A stretch of DNA of 64,000 nucleotides from assembly GCA_023213315.1 (NCBI GenBank), contig JAKCPI010015130.1:1-64000 (forward strand). The letters are read 5' to 3'. Both the position numbers and the translations under genes were made by a program. The notes beneath the pieces are model-generated. The model worked only from the letters and a program-made list of their open reading frames with translations, made no database searches and was not told the DNA's origin. Positions 1 through 11,299 of this stretch are shown here, in pieces (positions within the stretch are counted from its first letter, which is position 1; every line of letters begins with the position of its first letter). The DNA is from Euborellia annulipes. Taxonomy: Eukaryota; Arthropoda; Insecta; Dermaptera; Anisolabididae.

Positions 1-282
1 AAATTTTTATGAAATTTAGGGGAAATCCTATGTTTATCGTTTTGAATGGATACCAAACGATGTATTTACATTCTACCAACATAACAAAAATAAAAAACCT
101 AAAATTTTATAAAATTTGGTGAAATCCTATGTTTATCGTTTTGAATTAATACCAAATGATGTATTTATTTTTTACTGTTTGGAATGCATATTAAAATATC
201 TATTCATGGGATAACTTAATATTTAATAAACAAAAATTATTAAATAATATTTAAATGCAATATTTCACAAAAGAAGTGAAAT

Positions 283-561
283 TCAGCCAAAAACATCGGA
301 GATGCAAAAAGGGGGCGCCTCGCATTAGTTTTGCCCAGCGTCGAGGTGAAATCAAAAAAATGCGCCTCGCTTTTTCTGATTTATATAAAAGCGAGGATAT
401 ATGAAACAAATAAAATTCTGTAGGGGTTTTATTTAAGTGAAAATATTTCCTCACTTTTATATAAATCAGAAAAGCGGAGGCGCATTTTTTTGATTTCACC
501 TCGACGCTGGGCAAAAATAATGCGAGGCGCCCCTTCTTGCATCTCCGATGTTTTTGGCTGA
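283..561. repeat. Foldback element with arms of about 115 bp
   Basis: A long inverted repeat: 283 to about 405 reads back as about 448 to 561. The ends read TCAGCCAAAAACATC and its complement. Local GC content is well above the flanks because of the arm motif GAGGCGC. The reading frame that crosses it on the minus strand is an effect of the palindrome and is not a gene. The end resembles the GCAGCCA ends of the hairpin family described elsewhere, but no hammerhead-like core is visible here. Confidence 0.75.
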
Positions 562-1394
562 GATATAAATATATACTAGAAAGTCTAGGGGAAGTCATTT
601 CCGAATTTTCTTTTCTTTGATTACATTTTTTTTTCAATTATTCAGGTCTGGAGTCAATTCACTTGAGTTACGTTTTTCATTATGTTAAATAAATTGAGAA
701 TTGTAAAAAAATTGTTGATAAGTTTAAATTTCATATTTAGATTTTGAATTAGATTCTTCAGTTCTCTGTCGAGAGACTCCTTTTTTTTTCTAAGATTTAT
801 TTATAAAAAGTAAACCATTGTCGGATCTGGAATACCTCATTCAGCGGAACATCTCTGGAAACAAAGCTTTTGAATGAGGTATCAAAGAAAAAAATAGGTC
901 AAGCGGTCTGGGAAATGAAACATACCCAGACATACGGTCAAAGTGAATGCAAAAGTGAATTGTCTCTCTCGTTCTCACTTCTGGAGGGAATATGCGCTAA
1001 AGGGAATGAAAAAATGAAAATGGATTTTCTTTACTCAAAAGATTTTACAAATGTTATTTGAAAGCAAGTTAACATTTAAGTTGAAATTATTTCCCTTATG
1101 CTATGCCTATCAGTAAAAAGCAGACAAAAGGTATCGTTTCTTTCCATTTACTGTAATAATTAGAAGATTCACATGAAAAGAAAATTTATTATTTTATTTA
1201 TAATAAAAATTACTAATGAATTTTACGTTTTTCTCCTGATTCAGAATGTATTCATTTCTGAGGATGACAAGTAATTGTCAAAATACGATAATTTTTAATT
1301 AATAAAACCTTTGAAACAAATAACCTAGTGTTTAATTTGTATATTTAATTTTAATTTACAAAATGTTTCAACGAGAACTTATGGTCGAAAGTTT
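562..1394. other. AT-rich stretch without a recognised feature
   Basis: There are only short open frames with no recognisable protein. A poly-A run lies at 1437-1456, just beyond this stretch. I see no RNA gene and no splice-bounded exon. Confidence 0.5.
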
Positions 1395-1765
1395 AAATTG
1401 TATCAAAATCGTTAGAGCGAATTTTGAGAAAGTTGAAAAAAAAAAAAAAAAAAAAAACTGAAAAAGTACATCAGTAAAGTCTAGTACTTTTTGGCCGATT
1501 TTGTTCAAAAATTTATTTTCACGCCTCGGAGAGGTGTGCTTAACTTAAATATAAAATTTCAGCCTCTAAACTCAATTCCTTTAATATGCTTTAAATTAAA
1601 CACACACACACACACAGACATTCCAATTTGTGGGACCCACTTTTTTGGACTCAGGGGATCTCAAAACATGTATTTCCATCAAAATATCGACATCGAACTT
1701 TTGATATGAATCCAATACTTTCTCTCTCTGTCTCCATATCACCATATATATATATATATAACATA
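1395..1765 (+). repeat. Interspersed repeat family R1, degenerate copy
   Basis: The copy shares an ordered string of blocks with copies at 36000-36525, 40184-40812 and 47270-47917. The blocks include CGTTAGAGCGAATTTTGAG, ACATCAGTAAAG, TACTTTTTGGCCGATTTTG, GGACTCAGGGGATCTCAAAA, and ATCCAATACTTTCTCTC near the end. The terminal hairpin seen in the other copies is eroded here into a TA microsatellite at about 1743-1760. No coding capacity is visible, and the superfamily is not recognised. Confidence 0.7.
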
Positions 1766-3164
1766 GTATAGTTAAGAGAAATTAAAAATTTTTCTGATTT
1801 ATTTTAAGAATAAAAATGTAAATATACCAATTTAAAAATTAAGTAATAGTAATTTTAGAAAAGGGTTTGTTATAAAAAAGCAGCATAATAGGAAGGATGT
1901 CCTAGTTACTTCCAGGTATACTATATAGGCCTGTATATACTAATATACCTACAGCCCTAAATACATTATATATTAAATGGTTTTAGCTTCGTATAGCGTT
2001 TTAACTATTAATTTATAAGTGGACAGGAAATTATTATTATTTAGAATTTTGTAATATTTATCTTAGAAGTAAATATTATAGTGAGGATGAGATTAAACGA
2101 GTAAATAAAGCACTTAAGTTCATAATCCGAGTTGAGGTAACTCATATTGAAATCTAATTCATGGCTAAAAAGTATTCAAATCGGGAGAAAGAAACGAAAC
2201 GCCATTCTAGTATAAGATTAAGATAATTACTCTGCCTTCTCTGACTAACAATTGGAATACAGTATATTAAATTTAATTATTAATAAAAATATTCTAAGGA
2301 GGTGGTCCAAAGAAAATTACAATTGCAAGAATAAGGCTTAAAGCACACCAATTGAGCAAAAACGTTTTGCTCAATGCCAACGCACATCGATCGAGCAAAA
2401 CGTTCAATGGCAAAACAATGCCAACGCACACAGATTGTGTAAAAACATTTTCGGAGAAAACGTTTTGTCCAAGAGCAGCGTTGACCCATAGAAAAAGCAT
2501 TGAAAAAACAGTTTAGGCACGATTAGTTAAAAAAAAAAAAAACGTTTTTGCTTAAAAAGCACAGACTGGCCTAGACCTCGGGCCGAATCGTCAGCCGGTG
2601 AGGGCTGGAATCAGTGGCGTAACCAGGGGGAGGGGGCGAGGGGGGGCTCGAGCCCCCCCCCCCCCCGCCCCAGGCGCATCGAGCCCTTGGCGCCCCCCGG
2701 AACCGGCATAGGCGCCCTACGGCCTCTAAAATATAGCCCAGCGTATGTGATTTTATGATATTCTTTTCATCGATTGTCTTAAAAAATTGATTGTTTACTT
2801 TTAAAATTATATTACAACTTGAATTCTACTATTTTAAATGAATTTAATTCCAAAAATAATAAATAACGTATATAAAGGCTTTATAATTAAAATTTTTTTC
2901 TATTTTGCAATATATAAGCCTTAATTTGATGTTTTATGGCTGTGGAGATTTACTCAGGATTCGTATAAGCCTTAATATTTAATTTTTTCAAATTCAAAAC
3001 TTTTTTAAGCATGAAGGAATTGAGCTATGAGACTGAAATGTTATATTTAAGTTAAACACCCCCCGGGACCGTGAAAATAAGCTTTTAATCAAAATCGGCC
3101 AAAAAGTACTAGTATTTTACTGATGTAGTTTTTCAGTTTTTTTCGATTTTCTCAAAATGAAAGG

Positions 3165-3432
3165 GCTTTTACCATTCTTCAGGCCCGCCCGAGCCAGCCC
3201 GGAATTTTTTCAAACCCGCCCATTCCCGCCCGAGATTTAGTGAATGAATGAACGAATGTCTAGCAATTTTTAAATAAAATTTCATTTGCATGCCCGTCCG
3301 CCCGAACCCGTTTATTTAGACTTGCTACCCGTCCGTACCCGCCCGTAATTTTTTCATGGCCTCCAAAGCCCGCCCGGCCCGGTCCGCGGGCCGGGTAGGT
3401 AACGGGCCTACGGGCCAACCCGTACCCGTGCA
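3165..3432 (-). mobile_element. Truncated copy of the GC-rich hAT MITE family (GCCCTGCACGGGTACGG)
   Basis: It is a reversed, 5'-truncated relative of the complete element at 42059-42398. Both share GGGCCAACCCGTACCCGTGCAGGGCTCTA-type ends and the internal block with ATTCGTTCATTCATTCAC (here as its complement). Only the GTGCAGGGCTCTA end is intact. It lies inside the larger element at 2612-5421. Confidence 0.75.
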
Positions 3433-3495
3433 GGGCTCTAACCGGGGGTTCGGATCCCAGGCAGTCTGATGATTTTATTTAAGGCATTTGGATAC
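3433..3495 (+). repeat. tRNA-derived SINE fragment (B box and tail)
   Basis: The B-box-like GGGTTCGGATCCC is followed by CAGGCAGTCTGATGATTTT and AGGCATTTGGATACC. The more complete copy at 27514-27612 has the same order. The A-box half is missing. It abuts the end of the GC-rich MITE fragment. Confidence 0.65.
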
Positions 3496-5429
3496 CAAAT
3501 TTCAAAGTCAAAGTCTTATATGGCCTAAGTTGCCGAAAAGACTGTGTGCATGTGTGTGTGAGTGTGAGTGTGAGTGTGAATGGGAAAAAAGTGTCTTTTA
3601 AAAAAAAAATATGGAGAATGACTTCCCCGAGACTTTCTCGTATATTCTTTTGGAATTACGTCTGGGTGTGTGTGTGAACACGATTGCTTAAAAACCAAAG
3701 CAGCTAGATAGATGAAATTTGGTATATGCTCCTTACACTAAAATTGTAGATTTCTATCAACTTTTGGAGTAAATACGTCACTTGGAAGTAGTACTTTACC
3801 TAATAAGTTTTTTCAGAAATTTCGAAATTTTCAATTTCTTTGTTATATTATGATAAAATACTCAATTTTAAAAAGTTTTTATTCTTTGACATTTTTTCGA
3901 AAACTGAATAGTTTTTGAAATAATCAAAGAAGAAATAGAAAATATTCGTTAATTTTGATAAAAAATCAAAACAAAATCATACAGGTGTCATTAAAAAAAG
4001 GGTAAATATAAACAAATGAAAAGCGCATTAGCAAATTTCAAGTTTCCACAATTGGCCTATATCTGTTAGAGAAAACTCATGAATAATAAATATATAACTT
4101 AATATATAATTATATATAATATATAAAATAAGCCTACTAATTATCAAATGGGTATCTGCTTCTTATCATTGAGTTGAGGAAAAGATTAATATATAATAGA
4201 ATTAAATAGTATAGTCGGCATGATGTGCTCGAGAGTTGAGCCTTTAGCTTAGGCAATCAAAATGCTTAGCCGTCGGAATTGTTGTCTTAACAGTAGCTTT
4301 TCCCTTCTGTTGTATTAAGAAAAGATGATTTATTTATTTTAAAAATATTGGTTTGGTTGAATAACCTAATTAATTGTCTACAGAGGGGGAAATCCTAGCA
4401 TAGTGAAGAAATTTTCGAATTCTTACGGATCTTAAATACTCGCAAAAAAAAGTAAAAAACAAATAAATTTAGGAAGAGGTATTTAATACATGAGTTCTTT
4501 TTATTTTCCAATTTCATGCTCATTGAAAGAATTAACTTTAAACAGGAAATATTAGTATACCAATGCAGTTTTTTTTTTTTTTTTAATTAATTTATTTGCA
4601 AATGTTAAAAAAAAAAACATACATATATCATGACAAACCAGCCAGGGTTTGAGATTAATTAGAATTGAAGAACCCAAAAACAGAAACCTTAAAATTTGGT
4701 CTCTATCTTAAAAAGCACAATAATAATAAAATTACTTTTTATAAGGTCATTATCAATTTCTACGGAAGAGGGAATCTTAGTTCCGGAGAGAGAAAGGGTA
4801 TGGAACACAAATTGTTCTTTGAAATATCGAACGGAATTAGGTCCAAAGGTGTGCCAACCTAGAGGAGCCTAGAGGGGGGCAGGATGAGAAGGTATAGAAG
4901 TTGATGTAAGGACAAATGTAATAATTTGAATGTTCTCGACCCACAATTTAGGAAACTGAATATTATATAGTACAGTAAAAAGTTTTTGCGTTAGTTTTCT
5001 TTTCTTGTTTTAAAAACTTCCACCTTTTTCAAAACAAAATTTCTATAATTCAGAAACATTAATTTTAATATAAATTTCTGTACAAATTTAGTAATTATTA
5101 ATAATTTTGCTTGACAAATTATTTGAGAAAACTACTTTTTTGTTTTTCAATTGAAGGGACCGAAAGCTGAATAGTTTTTGAAATAATCACAGAAGAAAAC
5201 GACATTTTTCGTAAAAGCAAAGAAAAATCAAAACAAAATCATACAGGTGTCATTAAAAAACATGTAAATATAAACAAATTTGCAGAGGAAATTACAGGAT
5301 GCAAGAAATTTGCCCGCCGAAGGCGAAGCAAGGGGTCCAGGGGGCGGAGCCCCCTGGAAAATCGGCGCCCTAGTTGAGCTTCGCCCCCCCCCCCCGCCCT
5401 CAAAGGCTGGTTACGCCGCTGGCTGGAAT

Positions 5430-6142
5430 CTGAATAAAAGAAAATTTATCTCCAATCGTCTTATTTTTCTGACTCCATCATTATTAAGCCTACAGCCAGT
5501 TTTTCATCAATCAAAAAAATACTATATTTTTTTAAATTATCGTAGAGGAAAAGAGGAAGTATTTTAATTGTCAAAAAATGGGACTTGAAAAGTTTTTAAA
5601 CTCCCCCGAGTAAAAAAAACTCGTATGTGCTGAGGCATAAATTTATTCAACGTTATATATTATATATTTTCTTTCGATAAAATGTGTTGCTTAAACAAAA
5701 GTGGTACAAGATATTAACAAGTGAAATATCCGATAGGGGGAGTTCTGGAGAAAAGAATATCCGCGAACGGGACCATTTGGGATCATACTATAAAAGTACC
5801 GTGGAAATAGGAAGATATATTTTAAAAATATTTTCATGAAACATCTGCCTTTGAACAAAAAATATAGAGTATATTTTTAAAATATTTTAGTAGGGGAGGA
5901 AAGGGGGTGTATTAATATATATAGGTCTGGAACCCGGAAAAGCTCTCGATGTAGCCTATATGTGTCCGAAATATAATTTTTGATGATTTTTTATATGAAA
6001 TATTTAACTATGAGTTCTCCCTTTCCCTCCTCATGAAAAACGAGATCTATATACGACCCAGTCTCAGTGTGCGTGATTATAAGATAACTCTGCAATAACT
6101 TTTGAAAAAAATTTGTCAACTGGTACCTTTTTTTTTCAAATA
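5430..6142. other. Intergenic stretch without a recognised feature
   Basis: AT-rich sequence with short purine-rich tracts. No open frame resembles a known protein, and I see nothing else that can be assigned. Confidence 0.45.
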
Positions 6143-6388
6143 CAGTAGAGTCTTGCTACTTCGATACTTGGGCATACCAGCTAATTCGGGGAGTTGAAAT
6201 GGGATATTGCAGCAAAAAAAAAGGGGGTAAATTAAGAAAACAAAGTGTCATTAGAGATTGTTCCAAGAGAAATATGTATGCATTATATCGTATTATGTAT
6301 GAACTTTTACATGTTTCGGGTAATCCGGCATTTTCAGAATCCGGCATGGAGCCGGTCCCGTTTAGGCCGGATTAGCAAGATTCTACTG
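6143..6388. mobile_element. pogo/Tigger-like MITE
   Basis: The terminal inverted repeats CAGTAGAGTCTTGCTA and TAGCAAGATTCTACTG are bounded by TA on both sides, as expected for the Tc1/mariner/pogo superfamily. The 246-bp interior is partly self-complementary and has no transposase. The short minus-strand frame inside is not a gene. Confidence 0.8.
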
Positions 6389-8429
6389 TATATCGAAATT
6401 TGCAATTTATTTGTCACATAATAAATTCCATCCATTATTTTAAAGTTTTTTTTTTGAAAACTTTGTGAGATAATCACGCATTATTAGAGTATTCGAGAAA
6501 ATCAAGGAACTCCCGATTTATTTTGTCTATGTCGGTTAATAAAACATTAAGTGAAGGTAATCATTAAGCCTTGTGAACATTTTTTTCCATCGCATCGCAT
6601 ATATATAATTTAAAGTTAAAGGAAAAAAAATTAGGAAGAAGGAAGAGATGCTTCCTTTTTGAAGAGTAATTTGCTGGCTGGTTTAATGACACCGTGATGA
6701 CGTGACGTTAATTCCTCCTTCGAGGTATTTGAGTATTTTTATTTAAAGCCGCTATTTAAATGCTTTGCATTTCATTGAATAAAAAAAAAAAAAAAAAAAC
6801 GTAAAATGTCTAAATGGATCAAAACAATTATAATTTATAATATAATTTATGGAAATTATTATTGATTATCAGTCAAAATCTATTAAATTAATCAGCCCTA
6901 AAATATTATTTTAAGTATATATCATTTTAAAAAATTAAATTAGTAAAAAAAAAAGATCTATTGATAATTTTCAAAATGTGAATTCCAATCCAAAAAACCT
7001 TTTAACGTAATTAAATGTGATTTTTAATTTATTGATTAAAACCTAATTAAAATTCATTCATCTAATTCTTTAGTCATAAATAAAAATATTTTAACAACAA
7101 TTTTTTTTTTTTTGAGGGTTGATTGAATATTTAAAAAAAAATCAATAATAAGATGTTTTAATAATTTAAGTAATTTAAATAATATATACAGCTATTACCA
7201 TATAAATTAGAATGTAATAGAATTTTTTTTTAGAGAATTCGTACTTATTTTAGAGAATTTAAAAAAAGCCGATGCTTTTGCAAAGGGTAGTAGATAATTT
7301 CTACACCCCCGAATTACAATAGATTACACTCTATTATAATTTTATAGACTTAATAATGAGTTTTTCTGTGGTGATATTGTCAAAATGAAAATTTCACTAT
7401 ATATAGATAATAAATATATTTTTCTTAAATTGATCGATCAAGTTTTCAAACAAAAGAAGAATCGCATTTATTGACATATTATGCAACAGCTCTTTGTGAG
7501 CTCAAGTGCCTCCCCTGGCAAAAGGTCACTGCCCTGAGAAAACCCTGGATTTGCATATACCATCTTTAAAAAAAAGTACAATTTATACAAAAAAATCCAG
7601 TCAGTAATTACTTTCCCTCTTTAAAAGCGAATGTGTTCTAAAAATCATCTATTAAAAAAAAAAAAAAAAAAATGAACATTTTTACATCCAATCACTCAAA
7701 TCGAAAACCAATAAAACTTGTTATCGACCTTTTTTATTTAATTCATAAATTTATTTATCTAATAATAAAAAGAGTAATAGCCTTTTAAATCATCTTACTA
7801 TAAGAAATTTTTTAAATTTTTAAAAAAGCTTTTTTTTTAATAATCGAGTATATTATAATAAATATAAAATTTGTCCTGGATTACATTAAAAAGGAATGTC
7901 AATAAAAACAATACTTGATTTTATCAGGCAACCCATTCACTTTTACTTGAATCACTACAATAGAAATGGAATGTGGAAATGGCCATATATTTTATATTTA
8001 AATAAACCCGTTTTAAATTTTTTAAATATATTTTCATTATTGTTAAAATTAAAAACAAATTTGGGCGCGGTCATTTATTTCATTGTTAAAAACAAACAAT
8101 AAGTATAAACAATGCATATTGTCAGTTATTGACATAACAGTTTTGAGTACTAAAAAAAAAATGAATAATTTAAATAAAATTATTATTATTATTATTGATT
8201 CAGAATTTTTGTGTCCTGTCAAAAGTATAAATTCAAATTTTATTAAAAATAAAGGGGGGTTGAATAATCATTGTTACCGGTAACGAAAAAAATTAGAAAG
8301 ATTTAAAAAAAAATAATAAGTACTCACCGAAAGCGGTTGGGGATTAATTACAAGAAACAAATTTAAAATTTAAATGCCATAAACCAAAAGCCACTCCTTT
8401 TTTTAAATGATTTTTTATTTAAAACACAA
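6389..8429. other. AT-rich intergenic stretch
   Basis: About 2 kb of very AT-rich sequence with several poly-A and poly-T runs (for example 6781-6799 and 7654-7671) and an ATT microsatellite near 8180-8198. The short frames here have low complexity, and I see no gene. Confidence 0.5.
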
Positions 8430-8870
8430 TGCACACTCACCAGAAAGAAAAGCACACAATTGCAAATGTGAAGAAAGTTGAAATGAGCGTGTGTTTAATT
8501 CATGGTTTTTCGTATGTGAGTTGTGTTGATGGTTGAACGAGGAATGGAATCTCTCATGTCCCGTGTGGAGAACTTGACTCTGCAATGTAAGCCGTCTGAG
8601 AGGGTCAACGAAAAGCAATGCTGGGGGCTGAGCCGATGCTTGTGATTGGCTAACGCCCCACGCTCTAAGCCAATCAACGTTCAGCTAAGAGGCGCTGGCT
8701 GCGCCCAACCGCAGTTGCAACGCCAGCAAGGGCAACGGCAAAACTTTGAAATTATTTCGAAAACCACGCCACAACCGATTCCAAATTTAAATTACATACC
8801 GGCTAAGGGGGGCCCCCACCGGACCCCGGCTATCAATCCTTTCTTCTTTTTTTTATTTCTTTCTTAGTTA
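8430..8870 (-). promoter_or_regulatory. GC-richer island with paired CCAAT boxes; candidate promoter and 5' exon on the minus strand
   Basis: Base composition rises sharply from the AT-rich flanks. Two opposed CCAAT-type boxes lie 30 bp apart: ATTGGC at about 8645 and CCAATC at about 8670. On the minus strand, a strong splice donor (TTTCTG followed by GTGAGTGTGC) sits at about 8433-8443. This would fit a noncoding first exon of a gene running leftward, but I could not find its coding exons in the window. It could instead be a GC-rich repeat. Confidence 0.3.
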
Positions 8871-9255
8871 AATTGCCTACCGGCTTTCAAGGAGTGGGGG
8901 AAATCATATGTTTTAAGTCAAATAAAAAAAAAAAAAAAAACAAGCTTTCACATAATTTAAAAAAAAAATTTAAATACTTATTTAATAAATAATCCCAAAT
9001 ATCCGATAATTGTTTTTTAATTTTTATTTCAGACTAATAAATCAATAAATATTTACAGATATTTTCAAAAAATCAATTAAATTTTTAATGTAAATAATAT
9101 AATACAAAATTTAATTGTATCAATAATATTGATGTTATCAACGTATTTAGTATGTAAAAAAATTATATTTATTTTGAAATAAATTGACAATATGATAAAA
9201 AAGATTAAAAATAAATTTAGGTTTTCAGGAATGTTGCAAGAACCTCCCCCCTTTT

Positions 9256-9300
9256 CAGGGGCGTATATAAGGAGGGGGGCGAGCCCCCCCCCCACCACAC
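9256..9300 (+). repeat. End of a hAT-like MITE (CAGGGGCGTATATA)
   Basis: CAGGGGCGTATATAAGG followed by G and C tracts matches the left end of the complete element at 58013-58337. No matching right end with a duplicated target was found nearby, so this is a truncated copy. Confidence 0.55.
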
Positions 9301-9344
9301 TCATATATTTTTTTTTGTATTAATATATAAGCTCATTAGCCTCT

Positions 9345-9905
9345 TAGCTTTACGGTCGGAAAACATCCAAGGGACTGACGTTTTTAATATAAAACACAAA
9401 AAATCTTCTAATTAATATGGAATACATTTTTTTCTTTATATATTAAATATAACAATGAAAAGACAGCAAATCCAGTATATTGTTAAAATAATTATTAATA
9501 CATTTCCAAAATATTCTAAGCTAGGGACTGACGAATTGAGTGTTTACATGCTGATTTTCGACACAAAAATAACAATAAAAGTATATAAAAGATGGATAAA
9601 GCCCGGTATTTGGGCATCAATGCCATCTTTACACCCTAAACTTATATAAAATGATTATTTTATCAACAGTGTATAATATCAGATATTTTTCAAATTTAAC
9701 ATAAGCCAAGGGACTGACGCTCGAATCGAGGTACGCGACTTTGAAATAAAAAAAAGTAATGTAAATTTATTTAAAATCAAAATTATATCTTTTTCTATTA
9801 CCTAATGATTACAAAAATTTGTTTTGAAGTCCCTGAATTATTTGCAATTACGCTAAGTTAACCCATTTTTGTAGAATGACCCATATATACTGTAGATGCC
9901 GGCGC
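9345..9905 (+). repeat. Interspersed repeat R2 with recurring AGGGACTGACG motif
   Basis: The motif AGGGACTGACG recurs three times (about 9370, 9523 and 9709). A second copy of the whole block lies at about 34080-34990. Shared blocks include GCCCGGTATTTGGGCA, CAGTGTATAATATCAGATAT and GGTACGCGACTTTGAAAT. There is no coding potential. The 34-kb copy shows terminal inverted repeats of about 100 bp, which suggests a DNA transposon. Confidence 0.6.
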
Positions 9906-10577
9906 GTAATGTGTGCTTTGTACCCAGGTACCGTAATGGAATAAATGAGACACCGAGACAGAATAATTTCTCTTCACGTCAAAGAAAAACCCTCAAAAAA
10001 AGGTATGTTAATCAATTAGACACTCAAGAAAAATAACACGCAGCAGCATCGTTATATATATATATATATATAATTTTCTCGAGGAGGGGGGGGGGGGGAT
10101 TGGGGATTTATTCTTCATCTCCAAATGAATAAATTATAATGAATATAAAATAGTTTTAATAAAACAGCTAAAATTTTAACATCCGTATCATCCCTGGCTA
10201 CGGTTCTGGTTTTATATACAGCCGTATATACATATACAATACAATATATCAATATTAATAAAAAATTAAATACCTCAGTTGACAGAAATTTTATAAAAAC
10301 AGATGGTATATTATGATGCTATTATAATTTTAGGTTGGACACTAATTTTAATATTTGTTAATTATAAGCATTTCGATCATCATCATTTTAGAAATGAATA
10401 CCACTATTTGTCAATTTATATAATATCTACTCTACGTTATTCAACCCCTTGGGGGTGTGAAATGTCCAAAAGAGAGCCACAAAGGGGGGAAAACTCGGAA
10501 ACTTAAAAGATTTAATTTTTTTTTTTACACAAACCTCTCTAAAAATTTTTGGTAAATTAATTGGTTATCAAAACATA

Positions 10578-11290
10578 CAAGGTGTGTACAAAAAGAAAGA
10601 ACTTTTGCTGTATCAGCTTTATTGATTATTGTACAACATTTTAAGCACTGTCCACTTCAAAATAGTTCCATCTGCTGACAATACACCGTTCCCAAAGTTT
10701 CTTCCATTTTTGGAACGCCTCCTGGAACACATTTTGTGGGACGGCTCGCAGGTGTCTCATCGCATTGTCCTCTATCTCCTCTATGGTTTGGAAACGATGT
10801 CCTTTCAACCTGTTTGTCAGTTTGGGAAAGAGGAAAAAGGATGCTGTGAGCAGGAATTCTGTAAGCTTGAATTGAGGTAAAACCTCTCGTCTTCGGACCT
10901 TATGCACCCATTCCAAAAAAAAAAAAAAAAAAAAAACCGGAGGTGGATGTTGCTTCATGACAATGCGCGAGCTCACTAAGAAAACACCACAAAATGCCCC
11001 ATCCACCGTACTATCCGGACCTAGCCCCAACAGACTTTTTCCCAAACTGAAAAACAAGTTGAAAGAACGTCGTTTCCAAACCATAGAGGAGATACAGGAC
11101 AATGCGGCTAGAAACCTGTATGTCGTCCCACAAAATGTGTTCCAGGAGGCGTTCGAAAAATGGAAGAAACGATTGGAAAGGTGTATTGCCAGTAGAGGGG
11201 ACTATTTTGAAAGGGACAGTGCTTAAAATGTTGTACAATATGCAATAAAGCTGATACAGCAAAAGTTTGGTTTCTTTTTGTAAACACTTC
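10578..11290. mobile_element. Inverted pair of mariner transposon 3' ends
   Basis: Two mariner-like fragments are arranged as a palindrome around a poly-A run at about 10914-10936. The minus-strand fragment (frame 10641-11102) and the plus-strand fragment (10957-11226) both encode the C-terminal part of a mariner transposase. Visible blocks are FPKLKNKLKERRFQTIEEI and NVFQEAFEKWKKRLERCI, ending in DSA. Both tails point outward and finish with similar terminal sequence (GCTGATACAGCAAAAG or its complement). The N-terminal half and the first catalytic Asp are absent, so neither copy can be active. Confidence 0.85.
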
Positions 11291-11299
11291 GTAAGAATA

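Larger units (their letters stand above)
2612..5421. mobile_element. hAT-like DNA transposon, non-autonomous, 2.8 kb
   Basis: The terminal inverted repeats CAGTGGCGTAACCAG and CTGGTTACGCCGCTG are flanked by an exact 8-bp target-site duplication, GCTGGAAT, at 2604-2611 and 5422-5429. The 8-bp duplication and the CAGTGGCG end are typical of the hAT superfamily. Poly-G and poly-C tracts lie just inside both ends. I see no transposase frame. The interior is a mosaic: a reversed R1 fragment (about 3040-3165), a GC-rich MITE fragment (about 3165-3432), a SINE fragment (3433-3495), and a pair of 120-bp direct repeats at 3899-4019 and 5162-5280. Confidence 0.85.
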
